DNA of 7,794 nucleotides from an uncultured beta proteobacterium (GCA_903914985.1 CAIWRE010000543.1:1-7794), one strand, 5' to 3'. Shown: positions 1 to 6,026, numbered from the stretch's first letter. The notes: a model not told the origin generated them from the sequence alone. Numbers and translations: made by a program.

Positions 1-1789
1 AGGTATTGCCCGCATCCCGCAGGCGCTGCATGGCCACGATGATGCGGTTCATGTCCCGTGGATGCAGGCCAATGCTGGGCTCGTCCAACACAAACAAGGT
101 GTTCACCAGCGAGGTGCCCAAGGCAGTTGTGAGGTTGATGCGCTGCACTTCACCGCCACTCAGGGTTCGGCTTTGGCGGTCCAAGGTGAGGTAGCCGATG
201 CCTACTTCACACAGGTATTTCAGGCGCGTGGTGATTTCTTCCAACAGCAGTTTGAGCGTCTTCTGGTCGGCTTCTGAGGCTTGGATGTCAATCGTGCTCA
301 GTCGCTGAAAAAACGCGCTGAGCCGGTCCAGCGGCATCAGCATCAGGTCGTGCAAGCACAGACCGGGCAAGTTTTCCAGCTGGGTGCGGGTCCATTTGAC
401 CCCCTGGGGCATGAAGCGTTTGGCAGGATCCATCACGGCCTTGGCGTCGTCCTGGCTGCCAATGCGCCACAGCAGGCTCTCGGTCTTCAGACGTGCGCCG
501 CCGCAGGTTCCGCAGGGCGTGTAGCTGCGGTACTTGGACAGCAACACGCGAATGTGCATCTTGTAGGCTTTGGACTCCAGGTATTCAAAGAATCTGTCCA
601 CACCAAACCAGTGCTGGTTCCACTTGCCATTCCAATTGGGCGAACCTTTAAGCACCCAGTGCTGCTGCTCGGGGGTGAGCTTGTACCAGGGCGTGTCGCG
701 TGGAATGCCAGCGGCTTCCGCGTGGCGCATGAGGTCGTCCTGGCATTCCTGCCAAGCGGGCGTCTGCATGGGTTTGATGGCGCCCGCGCGCAAGGTGAGC
801 TTGTCATTGGGAATCACCAAGCCGTAATCCACCCCTACAACCCGTCCAAACCCGCGACAGGCCTCGCAAGCACCCACCGCTGAATTAAAGGAAAACATGG
901 AGGCAATCGGGTCGCTGTATCGGCGATCGCTGGTCGGGCAGTGCAGCCCGGTGGAAAACCGCCATTGCGGCACGACGTCCAGGGGCGTGTCCGTAGCCGC
1001 CTCGGCCTCGGGGACTATGTACACATTCAAGCGGCCGCTGCCGCGCTTGAGCGAGAGCTCAATGGCTTCCAGCACCCGCGCCTTGTCGGCGCCATCGATA
1101 CGGAAACGGTCCGCCACCACGTCCAGCACTTTGCGGGCACCGGTGTCTGGCGCGATAGCCTTCGCTTTTCCCTTAGCGCTTGCCGCCTTGGAAACGGAAT
1201 TGGAATCTGACCCCAATTGACTTGCAATTTCCCGCTCGGCGTGGATGCGGGTAAAGCCACTTGCGCTCAGCCACTGCGCGAGTTCTTCGGCGCTGGTTTG
1301 CGCGGGCAGCTCGACGGGGAAGGTAAACACCAGGCGCGGATTGCCCTGGGCCTTGGCCTGTTGCAGTACCTCGGCGTAAATGGTCTCAGGCGTGTCGTGT
1401 TGTACCGGCTGGGCAGTGTCCTGGTCAAACAAGTGACCTGCGCGCGAGAACAAGAGCTTCAGGTGGTCGTTCAGCTCGGTCATGGTGCCGACCGTGCTGC
1501 GGCTGGAGCGCACCGGGTTGGTCTGGTCGATGGCGATGGCCGGTGGCACGCCCTCCACCCTATCCACGGCCGGCTTGTCCATGCGGTCCAGAAACTGGCG
1601 CGCGTAGGCCGAAAAAGTCTCCACATAACGGCGCTGGCCTTCGGCATACAGCGTGTCAAACACCAAACTGGACTTGCCCGAGCCGCTGGGACCGGTGACT
1701 ACCGTGAGCTCACCGGTACGAATGTCCAAATCAAGATTTTTGAGATTGTGCTGCCGTGCTCCGCGAATGCGGATGGTGCCCTGGGACAT
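1..1789 (-). CDS. uvrA: UvrA excinuclease ABC subunit A, N-terminal 596 residues (3' end outside window)
   Basis: This is the ATP-dependent DNA damage-recognition subunit of nucleotide excision repair, which loads UvrB at lesions in the cytoplasm. The frame is open from ATG at 1787-1789 to the left edge. Visible features are the N-terminal RGARQHNLKN motif (9-18), Walker A GPSGSGKSS (33-41), the YAEGQRRYVE-type segment (48-57), a second zinc pair C308/C311 (ACEAC), the C426/C429 pair of the next module (TPCGTCGGARLK), the ABC signature LSGGE (543-547) and Walker B VLDEP (567-571). The signature lies about 50 residues later than in E. coli UvrA (940 aa). The pattern of residues 80-115 (VPPAIAIDQTNP..SSRSTVGTMTEL) fits the long UvrA type of many betaproteobacteria, so a duplicated protein is possible but cannot be seen here. 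The first zinc pair is degenerate (C284-P-T-S287). Residues 191-200 are encoded by a repeat-like palindrome. No clear Shine-Dalgarno sequence sits close to the ATG. It lies 48 nt downstream of the 150-residue gene and may be co-transcribed with it. Confidence 0.95.
   Translation of the reverse strand, partial: MSQGTIRIRGARQHNLKNLDLDIRTGELTVVTGPSGSGKSSLVFDTLYAEGQRRYVETFSAYARQFLDRMDKPAVDRVEGVPPAIAIDQTNPVRSSRSTVGTMTELNDHLKLLFSRAGHLFDQDTAQPVQHDTPETIYAEVLQQAKAQGNPRLVFTFPVELPAQTSAEELAQWLSASGFTRIHAEREIASQLGSDSNSVSKAASAKGKAKAIAPDTGARKVLDVVADRFRIDGADKARVLEAIELSLKRGSGRLNVYIVPEAEAATDTPLDVVPQWRFSTGLHCPTSDRRYSDPIASMFSFNSAVGACEACRGFGRVVGVDYGLVIPNDKLTLRAGAIKPMQTPAWQECQDDLMRHAEAAGIPRDTPWYKLTPEQQHWVLKGSPNWNGKWNQHWFGVDRFFEYLESKAYKMHIRVLLSKYRSYTPCGTCGGARLKTESLLWRIGSQDDAKAVMDPAKRFMPQGVKWTRTQLENLPGLCLHDLMLMPLDRLSAFFQRLSTIDIQASEADQKTLKLLLEEITTRLKYLCEVGIGYLTLDRQSRTLSGGEVQRINLTTALGTSLVNTLFVLDEPSIGLHPRDMNRIIVAMQRLRDAGNT
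1198..1218. repeat. REP/RAYT-like short palindrome inside uvrA
   Basis: On the minus strand this reads AATTGG-GGTCAGATT-CCAATT: a perfect 6-bp inverted repeat around a 9-nt core with the heptad GGTCAGA. It lies inside the uvrA reading frame and encodes about residues 191-198 (QLGSDSNS), at the start of a low-complexity Ser/Ala/Lys linker (192-211). From memory, GGGGTCAGA-type palindromes are dispersed repeats in many beta- and gammaproteobacteria and are often linked to REP-associated tyrosine (Y1) transposases. That identity is recalled and not tested here. It could be a chance dyad. Confidence 0.4.
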
Positions 1790-1793
1790 AAGT

Positions 1794-1824
1794 GAATGCT
1801 CTCTGGAGAATGGGAGAAGCATTC
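1794..1824 (-). promoter_or_regulatory. Inverted repeat in the uvrA leader
   Basis: A perfect 7-bp inverted repeat (GAATGCT / AGCATTC) with a 17-nt spacer fills most of the 48-nt gap between the 150-residue gene and uvrA. In the transcript, the 3' arm ends 4 nt before the uvrA ATG, so a hairpin would cover the translation-initiation region. There is no U-run, so it is not an intrinsic terminator. It does not match a LexA box (CTGT-N8-ACAG). The regulatory role is inferred only. Confidence 0.3.
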
Positions 1825-1837
1825 TAGGAGTTGGGGA

Positions 1838-2290
1838 TTACCCTTTCAGCAGGCGCTCCAATTCATGGCATTCCTGCACCCCAACGGCCGCTTGAATTTT
1901 GGGGAAAAGTGCCAACAGGTCCTCGGTACCCGAGGCGGATTCGACCGCCAGATTCAGTCTAAAGCCCATAATCCCCAAGCTTGCAGTGAGCTTTGTGGCC
2001 AAAGGCTTGGCCAGCAAATACCGCTCCTTTTCAGTCATTTTGGGTGGGGCCTTAGGCTGGATCGGCGGCGAAGGAACGGCTGCCGTTGCCTGGACCACGT
2101 TCAAAAAACCGTTTGCCAGCATCGTGTCTAAGTCTTCTTGCTGAAGACCCAAAGGAGCCATCATTGCGAGGATCTCAGCAACCGTCCTGTTGCCGTCCAC
2201 CACAATGAAAGCTTTCCGCTGCGCGGGAGTGAAAAGCTCGGATCGGGCGTCAAAGGCCGCCTGGCCAATTTCTGTTTTTTTAAAGCGCAT
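1838..2290 (-). CDS. Uncharacterised 150-residue protein with winged-helix-like N-terminus
   Basis: Function unknown. The protein has two parts. Residues 1-63 are a compact charged domain with the pattern RKAFIVVDGNRTVAEIL (25-41) and a following helix ending NGFL, which resembles small winged-helix-like domains. A Pro/Ala-rich linker follows (about 66-84), then a helical C-terminal part (86-150) with FRLNLAVESASGTEDLLAL. There is no signal peptide or membrane segment, so it is probably cytoplasmic. I recall proteins of this layout in Burkholderiales, without assigned roles. The start is ATG 2288-2290. There is no convincing Shine-Dalgarno (only GGA 4 nt before), and a candidate promoter places the transcript start at or next to the ATG. 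The gene ends 48 nt before uvrA, which suggests possible co-transcription, but the family pattern does not prove a repair role. Confidence 0.8.
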   Translation of the reverse strand: MRFKKTEIGQAAFDARSELFTPAQRKAFIVVDGNRTVAEILAMMAPLGLQQEDLDTMLANGFLNVVQATAAVPSPPIQPKAPPKMTEKERYLLAKPLATKLTASLGIMGFRLNLAVESASGTEDLLALFPKIQAAVGVQECHELERLLKG

Positions 2291-2296
2291 AGATCC

Positions 2297-2325
2297 ATTT
2301 TAGACAAGTAATATTCACTTGTCAT
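2297..2325 (-). promoter_or_regulatory. Candidate sigma70 promoter of the 150-residue gene
   Basis: On the minus strand, ATGACA (2320-2325, 5/6 match to TTGACA) and TAAAAT (2297-2302, 5/6 match to TATAAT) are separated by exactly 17 nt. The predicted transcription start is about 2289-2291, at the ATG of the downstream gene, which would make the mRNA leaderless or nearly so. This is seen by eye only and has no experimental support. Confidence 0.45.
2303..2323. promoter_or_regulatory. Operator-like perfect dyad in the core promoter
   Basis: GACAAGT-N7-ACTTGTC is a perfect 7-bp dyad with an A/T-rich centre and 14-bp centre-to-centre arm spacing. It fills the -35/-10 spacer and overlaps the -35 hexamer of the candidate promoter. 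This is the size and position typical of a repressor operator. As RNA it could be a hairpin after the small gene upstream, but there is no U-run, so terminator function is unlikely. Confidence 0.4.
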
Positions 2326-2345
2326 TCGGAACCAACCGCGGTGAG

Positions 2346-2504
2346 TTACTGGCTGGCGGCGCCCGATTTGGCCGGGGCTGCGGGCGCCTCGGTTTGTGGG
2401 CTCTCCCCGTGTTTTTCACCGCTGATATCAATATCTCCGCCCTTGCTCAAAAAGAACAAAGCCAAGGCGGCAAAAACTGCAAAACCTACAAAAATTTTCC
2501 ACAT
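2346..2504 (-). CDS. Small single-pass membrane protein, 52 residues
   Basis: A short gene from ATG (2502-2504) to TAA (2346-2348), preceded by a good Shine-Dalgarno sequence AAGGA with a 6-nt spacer. The protein starts MWKIFVGFAVFAALALFFLS, a hydrophobic helix (about 4-19) with one Lys before it. A short charged stretch follows (KGGDIDISGEKHGES, 21-35), then an Ala/Pro-rich tail (40-52). It is most likely an inner-membrane anchored small protein; with no cleavage or lipobox motif seen, the helix probably stays in the membrane. I recall similar small KGGD/GGE proteins in Comamonadaceae, without known function. It sits directly behind the transporter's terminator and 55 nt ahead of the 150-residue gene. 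Confidence 0.7.
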   Translation of the reverse strand: MWKIFVGFAVFAALALFFLSKGGDIDISGEKHGESPQTEAPAAPAKSGAASQ

Positions 2505-2518
2505 ATCTTTTCCTTCAT

Positions 2519-2547
2519 AAAAAAAGGCCCCCGTTGCGGAGGGCCTT
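2519..2547 (-). terminator. Intrinsic terminator of the MFS transporter gene
   Basis: On the minus strand, AAGGCCC and GGGCCTT (2541-2547 and 2524-2530) form a 7-bp GC-rich stem. It can be extended by a CCG/CGG inner pairing across a bulged base with a TTG-type loop. A run of seven T (2519-2525) follows, overlapping the foot of the stem. It lies 52 nt after the transporter stop codon. The plus strand lacks a T-run, so it acts in one direction. The small membrane-protein gene's ribosome site begins 3 nt beyond the T-run. Confidence 0.9.
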
Positions 2548-2599
2548 CAAAACAGTTCCAGCGCATTGCGCCAGACCTGCGACCAAATTTGCTACACGC

Positions 2600-4360
2600 T
2601 TAGTCGTTTGCGTAAATGTCCACGTCTTTGGTTTCCTTGATGAACAAGGTACCGATGACCACAGTGATACCAGCGATGATGATGGGGTACCACAGGCCGT
2701 TGTACATATTTCCGGTTTGCGCCACGATCGCGAACGTTGTCGTGGGCAACAGACCGCCGAACCAGCCGTTACCAATGTGGTAGGGCAAGCTCATGGATGT
2801 GTAACGGATGCGGGTTGGGAACATCTCCACCAGCATGGCGGCGATGGGGCCGTACACCATGGTCACCAAAATCACCAGATAGGTCAGGATCAGGATGACA
2901 GTGACCTTGTCGAACTTGGCCATGTCCGCTTTAGCAGGGTAGCCGGCCGCTTTAAGTGCAGCAGACAATTTGCCGCTCAGCACTGCGTCTTTGGCCGTTT
3001 TCTCGCCACTCAAAGCTTTCACGCGGGCAGTCGCAGCTGCGATAGCTTTTGCATCTTTGGGTTCGGCAGCGTTGAGTTCAGCCAGTTTCTTGTCAGCGCC
3101 ATCTTTGGCAGCAGCAATGTCTTCAGGAGTCACGGCCGTGGTCACTTCAGTCTCGCCGACTTTAATCACTGCAGGGGTTCCAGCAGGAGCCGCGATGTTG
3201 TCGTAACTCACCGATGCGGAAGCCAATTTCTGCTTGGCGATATCGCAAGAAGAAGTGAACTTCTTGGTGCCTGTGGGGTTGAACTGGAACGAGCACTCAG
3301 AAGGATCGGCAGTCACTGTCACTTTGGCGCTGGCTTGAGCTGCAGCCAAATCGGGGTTGGCGGCTTTGGTCAATGCAGTAAATACCGGGAAGTACGTCAC
3401 CACCGCCAACAGGCAACCCGCCAAGATGATGGGTTTACGGCCGATTTTGTCGGACAAAGAACCAAACACGATGAAGAACGGTGTACCGATGATCAGTGAT
3501 ACGGCGACCATGATGTTGGCCGTAGGACCGTCAACTTTCAGGGTCTGTGTCAGGAAGAACAAGGCGTAGAACTGACCCGAATACCACACCACGGCTTGAC
3601 CCATGGTCAAACCCACCAGTGCCAGGATCACAATCTTCAGGTTTTTCCATTGTCCAAAGGCTTCGCTCAGCGGTGCTTTGGAAGTCTTGCCTTCTGCCTT
3701 CATTTTTGTGAAAGCAGGCGACTCATTCATGGACAAACGGATATAGACCGACACGCCCAACAACAAGATCGACACCAGGAAAGGAACGCGCCAACCCCAA
3801 TCGGCAAACGCTTCTTCGCCGATAGCAGTGCGGGTACCCAAAATGACCATCAGGCTCAAGAACAAGCCCAAAGTTGCCGTGGTTTGAATCCACGAGGTGA
3901 AGGCACCGCGCTTGCCTTGAGGGGCATGTTCGGCCACATAGGTTGCAGCACCGCCGTACTCACCACCCAGCGCCAAGCCTTGCAGCATGTGCAGTGCGAT
4001 CAGGATTACGGGGGCGGCCACACCAATGGTCGCGTAGTTGGGCAAGATGCCGACGATAAATGTCGACAAGCCCATGATCAAAATCGTCACCAGGAAGGTG
4101 TACTTACGGCCAATCATGTCGCCCAAACGACCGAACACCAATGCGCCGAAAGGACGCACGATAAAACCGGCAGCAAACGCCAACAGGGCGAAGATGTACG
4201 CCGAGGTTTCGTCCAAGCCACTGAAAAATTGCTTGGCAATAATGCCAGCCAAAGTTCCGTACAGATAAAAGTCGTACCACTCAAAAACCGTACCGAGTGA
4301 GGAGGCGAAGATAACTTTCTTCTCTTCCCCGGACATCGGCCGTGCAGCTACTGTTGCCAT
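2600..4360 (-). CDS. MHS-family MFS transporter with a large periplasmic insert
   Basis: This is a major facilitator superfamily protein of the metabolite:H+ symporter (KgtP/ProP-like) type, an inner-membrane importer probably driven by protons. Family hallmarks are SSLGTVFEWYDFYLYG (20-35), motif A GRLGDMIGRK (77-86) with its second copy GSLSDKIGRK (300-309), RPFGA (69-73), LQGLALGGEYGGA (126-138) and EMFPTRIRYTSMS (512-524). Twelve membrane segments can be traced. Usual MHS members have about 430-450 residues; this one has 586, because residues about 332-484 form a hydrophilic insert between TM9 and TM10. The two motif A loops are cytoplasmic, which puts the insert in the periplasm. It contains C356 and C372, which could form a disulfide, and an Ala/Lys/Asp-rich helical part (411-482). 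The start ATG is preceded by AGGAGA about 8 nt upstream. The substrate cannot be told; organic acids are the usual choice. The gene stands alone between a 367-bp control region and a terminator. Confidence 0.92.
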   Translation of the reverse strand: MATVAARPMSGEEKKVIFASSLGTVFEWYDFYLYGTLAGIIAKQFFSGLDETSAYIFALLAFAAGFIVRPFGALVFGRLGDMIGRKYTFLVTILIMGLSTFIVGILPNYATIGVAAPVILIALHMLQGLALGGEYGGAATYVAEHAPQGKRGAFTSWIQTTATLGLFLSLMVILGTRTAIGEEAFADWGWRVPFLVSILLLGVSVYIRLSMNESPAFTKMKAEGKTSKAPLSEAFGQWKNLKIVILALVGLTMGQAVVWYSGQFYALFFLTQTLKVDGPTANIMVAVSLIIGTPFFIVFGSLSDKIGRKPIILAGCLLAVVTYFPVFTALTKAANPDLAAAQASAKVTVTADPSECSFQFNPTGTKKFTSSCDIAKQKLASASVSYDNIAAPAGTPAVIKVGETEVTTAVTPEDIAAAKDGADKKLAELNAAEPKDAKAIAAATARVKALSGEKTAKDAVLSGKLSAALKAAGYPAKADMAKFDKVTVILILTYLVILVTMVYGPIAAMLVEMFPTRIRYTSMSLPYHIGNGWFGGLLPTTTFAIVAQTGNMYNGLWYPIIIAGITVVIGTLFIKETKDVDIYAND

Positions 4361-4384
4361 AGTTATGTCTCCTGATTAAAAGTC

Positions 4385-4401
4385 CAACAACACGCTTGTT
4401 G
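4385..4401. promoter_or_regulatory. CAACAA/TTGTTG dyad near the MFS start
   Basis: A perfect 6-bp inverted repeat with a 5-nt loop, about 25 nt upstream of the transporter ATG and just ahead of its ribosome site. A further TTGTTG lies at 4416-4421. It could be an operator or a weak leader hairpin; it may also be chance. Confidence 0.25.
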
Positions 4402-4422
4402 AATGCTGCGCACTATTGTTGT

Positions 4423-4439
4423 GAGTGCTGACGGCACTC
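4423..4439. promoter_or_regulatory. GAGTGC/GCACTC dyad upstream of the MFS gene
   Basis: A perfect 6-bp GC-rich inverted repeat with a 5-nt spacer (TGACG), about 65 nt upstream of the transporter ATG. TGACGG occurs twice here (4429-4434 and 4440-4445). If the promoter candidate at 4494-4521 is right, it lies in the 5' leader. No matching regulator is known to me. Confidence 0.25.
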
Positions 4440-4493
4440 TGACGGATTTCTTGCAAAAACTTACGCGCTCCTGCGCAGCGCCTTACGGTCTAC

Positions 4494-4521
4494 ACGTTAA
4501 CCCTTGGAACTTTTTTCTCAA
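4494..4521 (-). promoter_or_regulatory. Weak candidate promoter for the MFS transporter
   Basis: On the minus strand, TTGAGA (4516-4521, 5/6 match) and TAACGT (4494-4499, a poor -10) are 16 nt apart. The predicted start near 4487 would give a leader of about 127 nt containing the two dyads nearer the gene. The -10 is weak, so another start site is quite possible. Confidence 0.2.
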
Positions 4522-4651
4522 TGCAAAAAATACAGCGGTTTTGACGCCTTATTCAGCACTTCAGACGCGATTTACCGGTCCGCACTGTTTTGGCATATCT
4601 TCAAAATATTTTTACTAATGAGCGCTTTTTCCATGCAAATTGCGTGGACGG

Positions 4652-4699
4652 AAGACCTTAGGACTTGCAAATACCCGGTTTTCGCTCACGGAAGTCCTT
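4652..4699. repeat. Repeated AAGWCCTT half-sites between LysE-type and MFS genes
   Basis: AAGACCT-T-AGGACTT (4652-4666) is a 15-bp dyad with one mismatched pair. The nearby GGAAGTCCTT (4690-4699) repeats GGAAGACCTT (4650-4659) directly with one change, 40 nt apart. It also pairs with 4660-4666 as a 7-bp inverted repeat (25-nt loop). The layout looks like three half-sites for a DNA-binding protein, or a weak hairpin after the LysE-type gene. It ends about 30 nt beyond the LysE stop codon. Confidence 0.3.
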
Positions 4700-4727
4700 G
4701 CCGCACCCCAAGTGCTGAAGGTACTGC

Positions 4728-5357
4728 CTAGTCCCGCACGGCGGCCATCAGGCCTGCAAAGCCGACAAACGCAGCGCCGGTGACGCGGTTGAAAGCGCGC
4801 ATCACGGACGCCTGCTGTAGGTACTGCGACAGCTTGTGTCCGCTGAACGCGTAGGCAAAGTACCAGGACACCTCGATCACCGTAAAGGTCGCCAGCAAAA
4901 TGGCGAATTGCGGTAACGCCGCGCTGTCTGCGTGGATAAATTGCGGAAAGAACGCCGCCGCAAACAGCATGGCTTTGGGGTTGCTTCCTGCCACCAGTGC
5001 CCCGCGCCGGTACAAAGACCACGCACTCTCATGGGTGGCGGGTGCAAGCGGCACATCGGGTGTCGACTCCTGCACCGGCGCTCTCCAGCATTGCACACCC
5101 AGGTAGGCCAAATAGGCCGCTCCACAAAGTCGCAGTGCGTCAAACACAGTAGGAAACGCGTGCAGCACAGCACCCAATCCTGCGGCGGACACGCACATCA
5201 TCAGCAGCAAAGAACTCATACAACCCGCCATGGCCGCCACCGCGCTGCGAACGCCCCAGCGGGCGCTGGTGCTCATGATGAGCAGCATATTGGGGCCAGG
5301 CGTGGCAGACACGAAAAAGGTCATGCCAAAAAACAGCCACCAGGTATTCAGGTTCAT
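4728..5357 (-). CDS. LysE/RhtB-family exporter
   Basis: An inner-membrane exporter of the LysE/RhtB superfamily, whose members expel amino acids or related metabolites. At 209 residues it has the usual family length. The first membrane segment carries the family motif TPGPNMLLIMS (19-29), and SNPKAMLFAAAFFPQFI (125-141) is the conserved second-half segment. About six hydrophobic stretches are visible, roughly 5-27, 38-62, 72-90, 118-141, 148-170 and 190-206, with a soluble loop at 92-112. The start ATG (5355-5357) aligns with the family start, but its Shine-Dalgarno is weak. It follows the isomerase-like gene by 24 nt and is probably the last gene of the operon. The substrate cannot be assigned from sequence; homoserine/threonine/lysine-type export is the generic family role. 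Confidence 0.9.
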   Translation of the reverse strand: MNLNTWWLFFGMTFFVSATPGPNMLLIMSTSARWGVRSAVAAMAGCMSSLLLMMCVSAAGLGAVLHAFPTVFDALRLCGAAYLAYLGVQCWRAPVQESTPDVPLAPATHESAWSLYRRGALVAGSNPKAMLFAAAFFPQFIHADSAALPQFAILLATFTVIEVSWYFAYAFSGHKLSQYLQQASVMRAFNRVTGAAFVGFAGLMAAVRD

Positions 5358-5381
5358 AGCGAAAACGATGGAGCTCGCGCT

Positions 5382-6026
5382 TTACGCTTTGCGGGCCGGG
5401 AGTCCCGAGGGCAGCGCCGCGGCTCGGTCCCAGTGGTCTTCGGCAAACCAGGGATCGCCCGCAACGCATGCGCGCAGCATGGGCAGCGCATCCAAGCCCC
5501 ACAGCACTTTGCCATCGACCGCGTAGCTGGGCACGCCGAACACGCCTTGGGCAATCGCGTTTTCGGTGTGCGCTTTGAGTTGGTCGCGCACTTCGTCTCC
5601 ATTCGGGTCGCGCGCCGGGGCGAGTTGCTCCGTGAGCTGTTGCAGGCGTGCGGCGTCAGCGGCGTCGCCACCACCCTCCCACACGTGGCGAAACAGAGTT
5701 TCGCAGACATAGCGATTGGGCAAGCCTTGCGCGTCACTGGCCACTGCCAGGCGCAACAAACCCAAGGGGTTGAAGGGATGGCCTGAGGGCAGATCTAAGC
5801 GAACGCCCTGGGCATGGGCCAACCATTGCGATTGGCGGTACACCCACTCGCGCTTGCCGGGCACCTCGGCCGGGCCCAGTTGCTGTCGTGCCTTGAGCAC
5901 GCCGCCCAAAAACACGGGTTGGTAACTCACGCTGTAGCTCAGGCCTTCCAGCGCCTGCGGCAGCGCTTTGAATGCCAAGTAAGCGTAGGGCGAAATAAAG
6001 TCGAGGAAGAAAGTGATTTGCTTCAT
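5382..6026 (-). CDS. 2-hydroxychromene-2-carboxylate isomerase-like protein (DsbA fold, kappa-GST type)
   Basis: A cytoplasmic thioredoxin-fold enzyme of the HCCA isomerase/kappa glutathione transferase family (NahD type in naphthalene breakdown), which uses glutathione as cofactor. The 214 residues match the family length. The N-terminal FFLDFISPYAYLAF (6-19) places the glutathione-activating Ser at S12, with no CxxC, so it is not an oxidoreductase. FGVPSYAVDGKVLWGLDAL (163-181) gives the cis-Pro loop at P166 and the usual WG-D tail. FNPLGLLRL (85-93) fits the helical insert. An upstream TTG would extend the frame by 12 residues, but the ATG at 6024-6026 overlaps the TGA of the DUF1289 gene as ATGA and begins at the first conserved strand, so I chose it. 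No aromatic-ring degradation genes are nearby, so the true substrate is uncertain. Confidence 0.87.
   Translation of the reverse strand: MKQITFFLDFISPYAYLAFKALPQALEGLSYSVSYQPVFLGGVLKARQQLGPAEVPGKREWVYRQSQWLAHAQGVRLDLPSGHPFNPLGLLRLAVASDAQGLPNRYVCETLFRHVWEGGGDAADAARLQQLTEQLAPARDPNGDEVRDQLKAHTENAIAQGVFGVPSYAVDGKVLWGLDALPMLRACVAGDPWFAEDHWDRAAALPSGLPARKA

Larger units (their letters stand above)
4361..4727. other. Gene-free 367-bp control region upstream of the MFS transporter
   Basis: No credible gene was found. A plus-strand open frame at 4403-4618 lacks a ribosome site and family resemblance. The stretch is AT-richer than its flanks and carries several short dyads listed separately. A pair of CTTACG repeats (4460-4465 and 4482-4487) flanks a GCGCT/AGCGC dyad (4465-4481). 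No intrinsic terminator with a T-run is visible behind the LysE-type gene, so its transcription may end by Rho or at the 4660-4698 inverted repeat. Confidence 0.6.

Noticed and set aside
281..883. Plus-strand open frame of 200 codons opposite uvrA
   Set aside because: Antisense to well-conserved UvrA sequence; no independent evidence for coding.
1790..1837. LexA/SOS box before uvrA
   Set aside because: No CTGT-N8-ACAG match seen in the gap; only the unrelated GAATGCT dyad is present.
2534..3499. Long plus-strand open frame (321 codons) opposite the MFS gene
   Set aside because: It lies wholly antisense to a clearly conserved transporter (plus the terminator), has a composition typical of a shadow frame (His/Gln/Ser-rich), and no ribosome site or family resemblance.
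4524..4529. Possible intrinsic terminator of the LysE-type gene at the A6 run (T6 on the minus strand)
   Set aside because: No GC-rich stem precedes the T-run, and it lies about 200 nt past the stop codon.
4403..4618. 71-codon plus-strand frame in the intergenic region
   Set aside because: Not antisense to a gene, but it has no Shine-Dalgarno sequence, no hydrophobic or domain pattern, and overlaps the dyad cluster; likely random.
4615..5022. Minus-strand frame of 135 codons overlapping the LysE-type gene
   Set aside because: Out-of-frame shadow of the exporter; the exporter frame has the TPGPN and SNPK motifs.
4932..5786. Plus-strand open frame of 284 codons
   Set aside because: Antisense shadow across both the LysE-type and isomerase-like genes; His/Gln/Arg-rich, no recognisable motifs.
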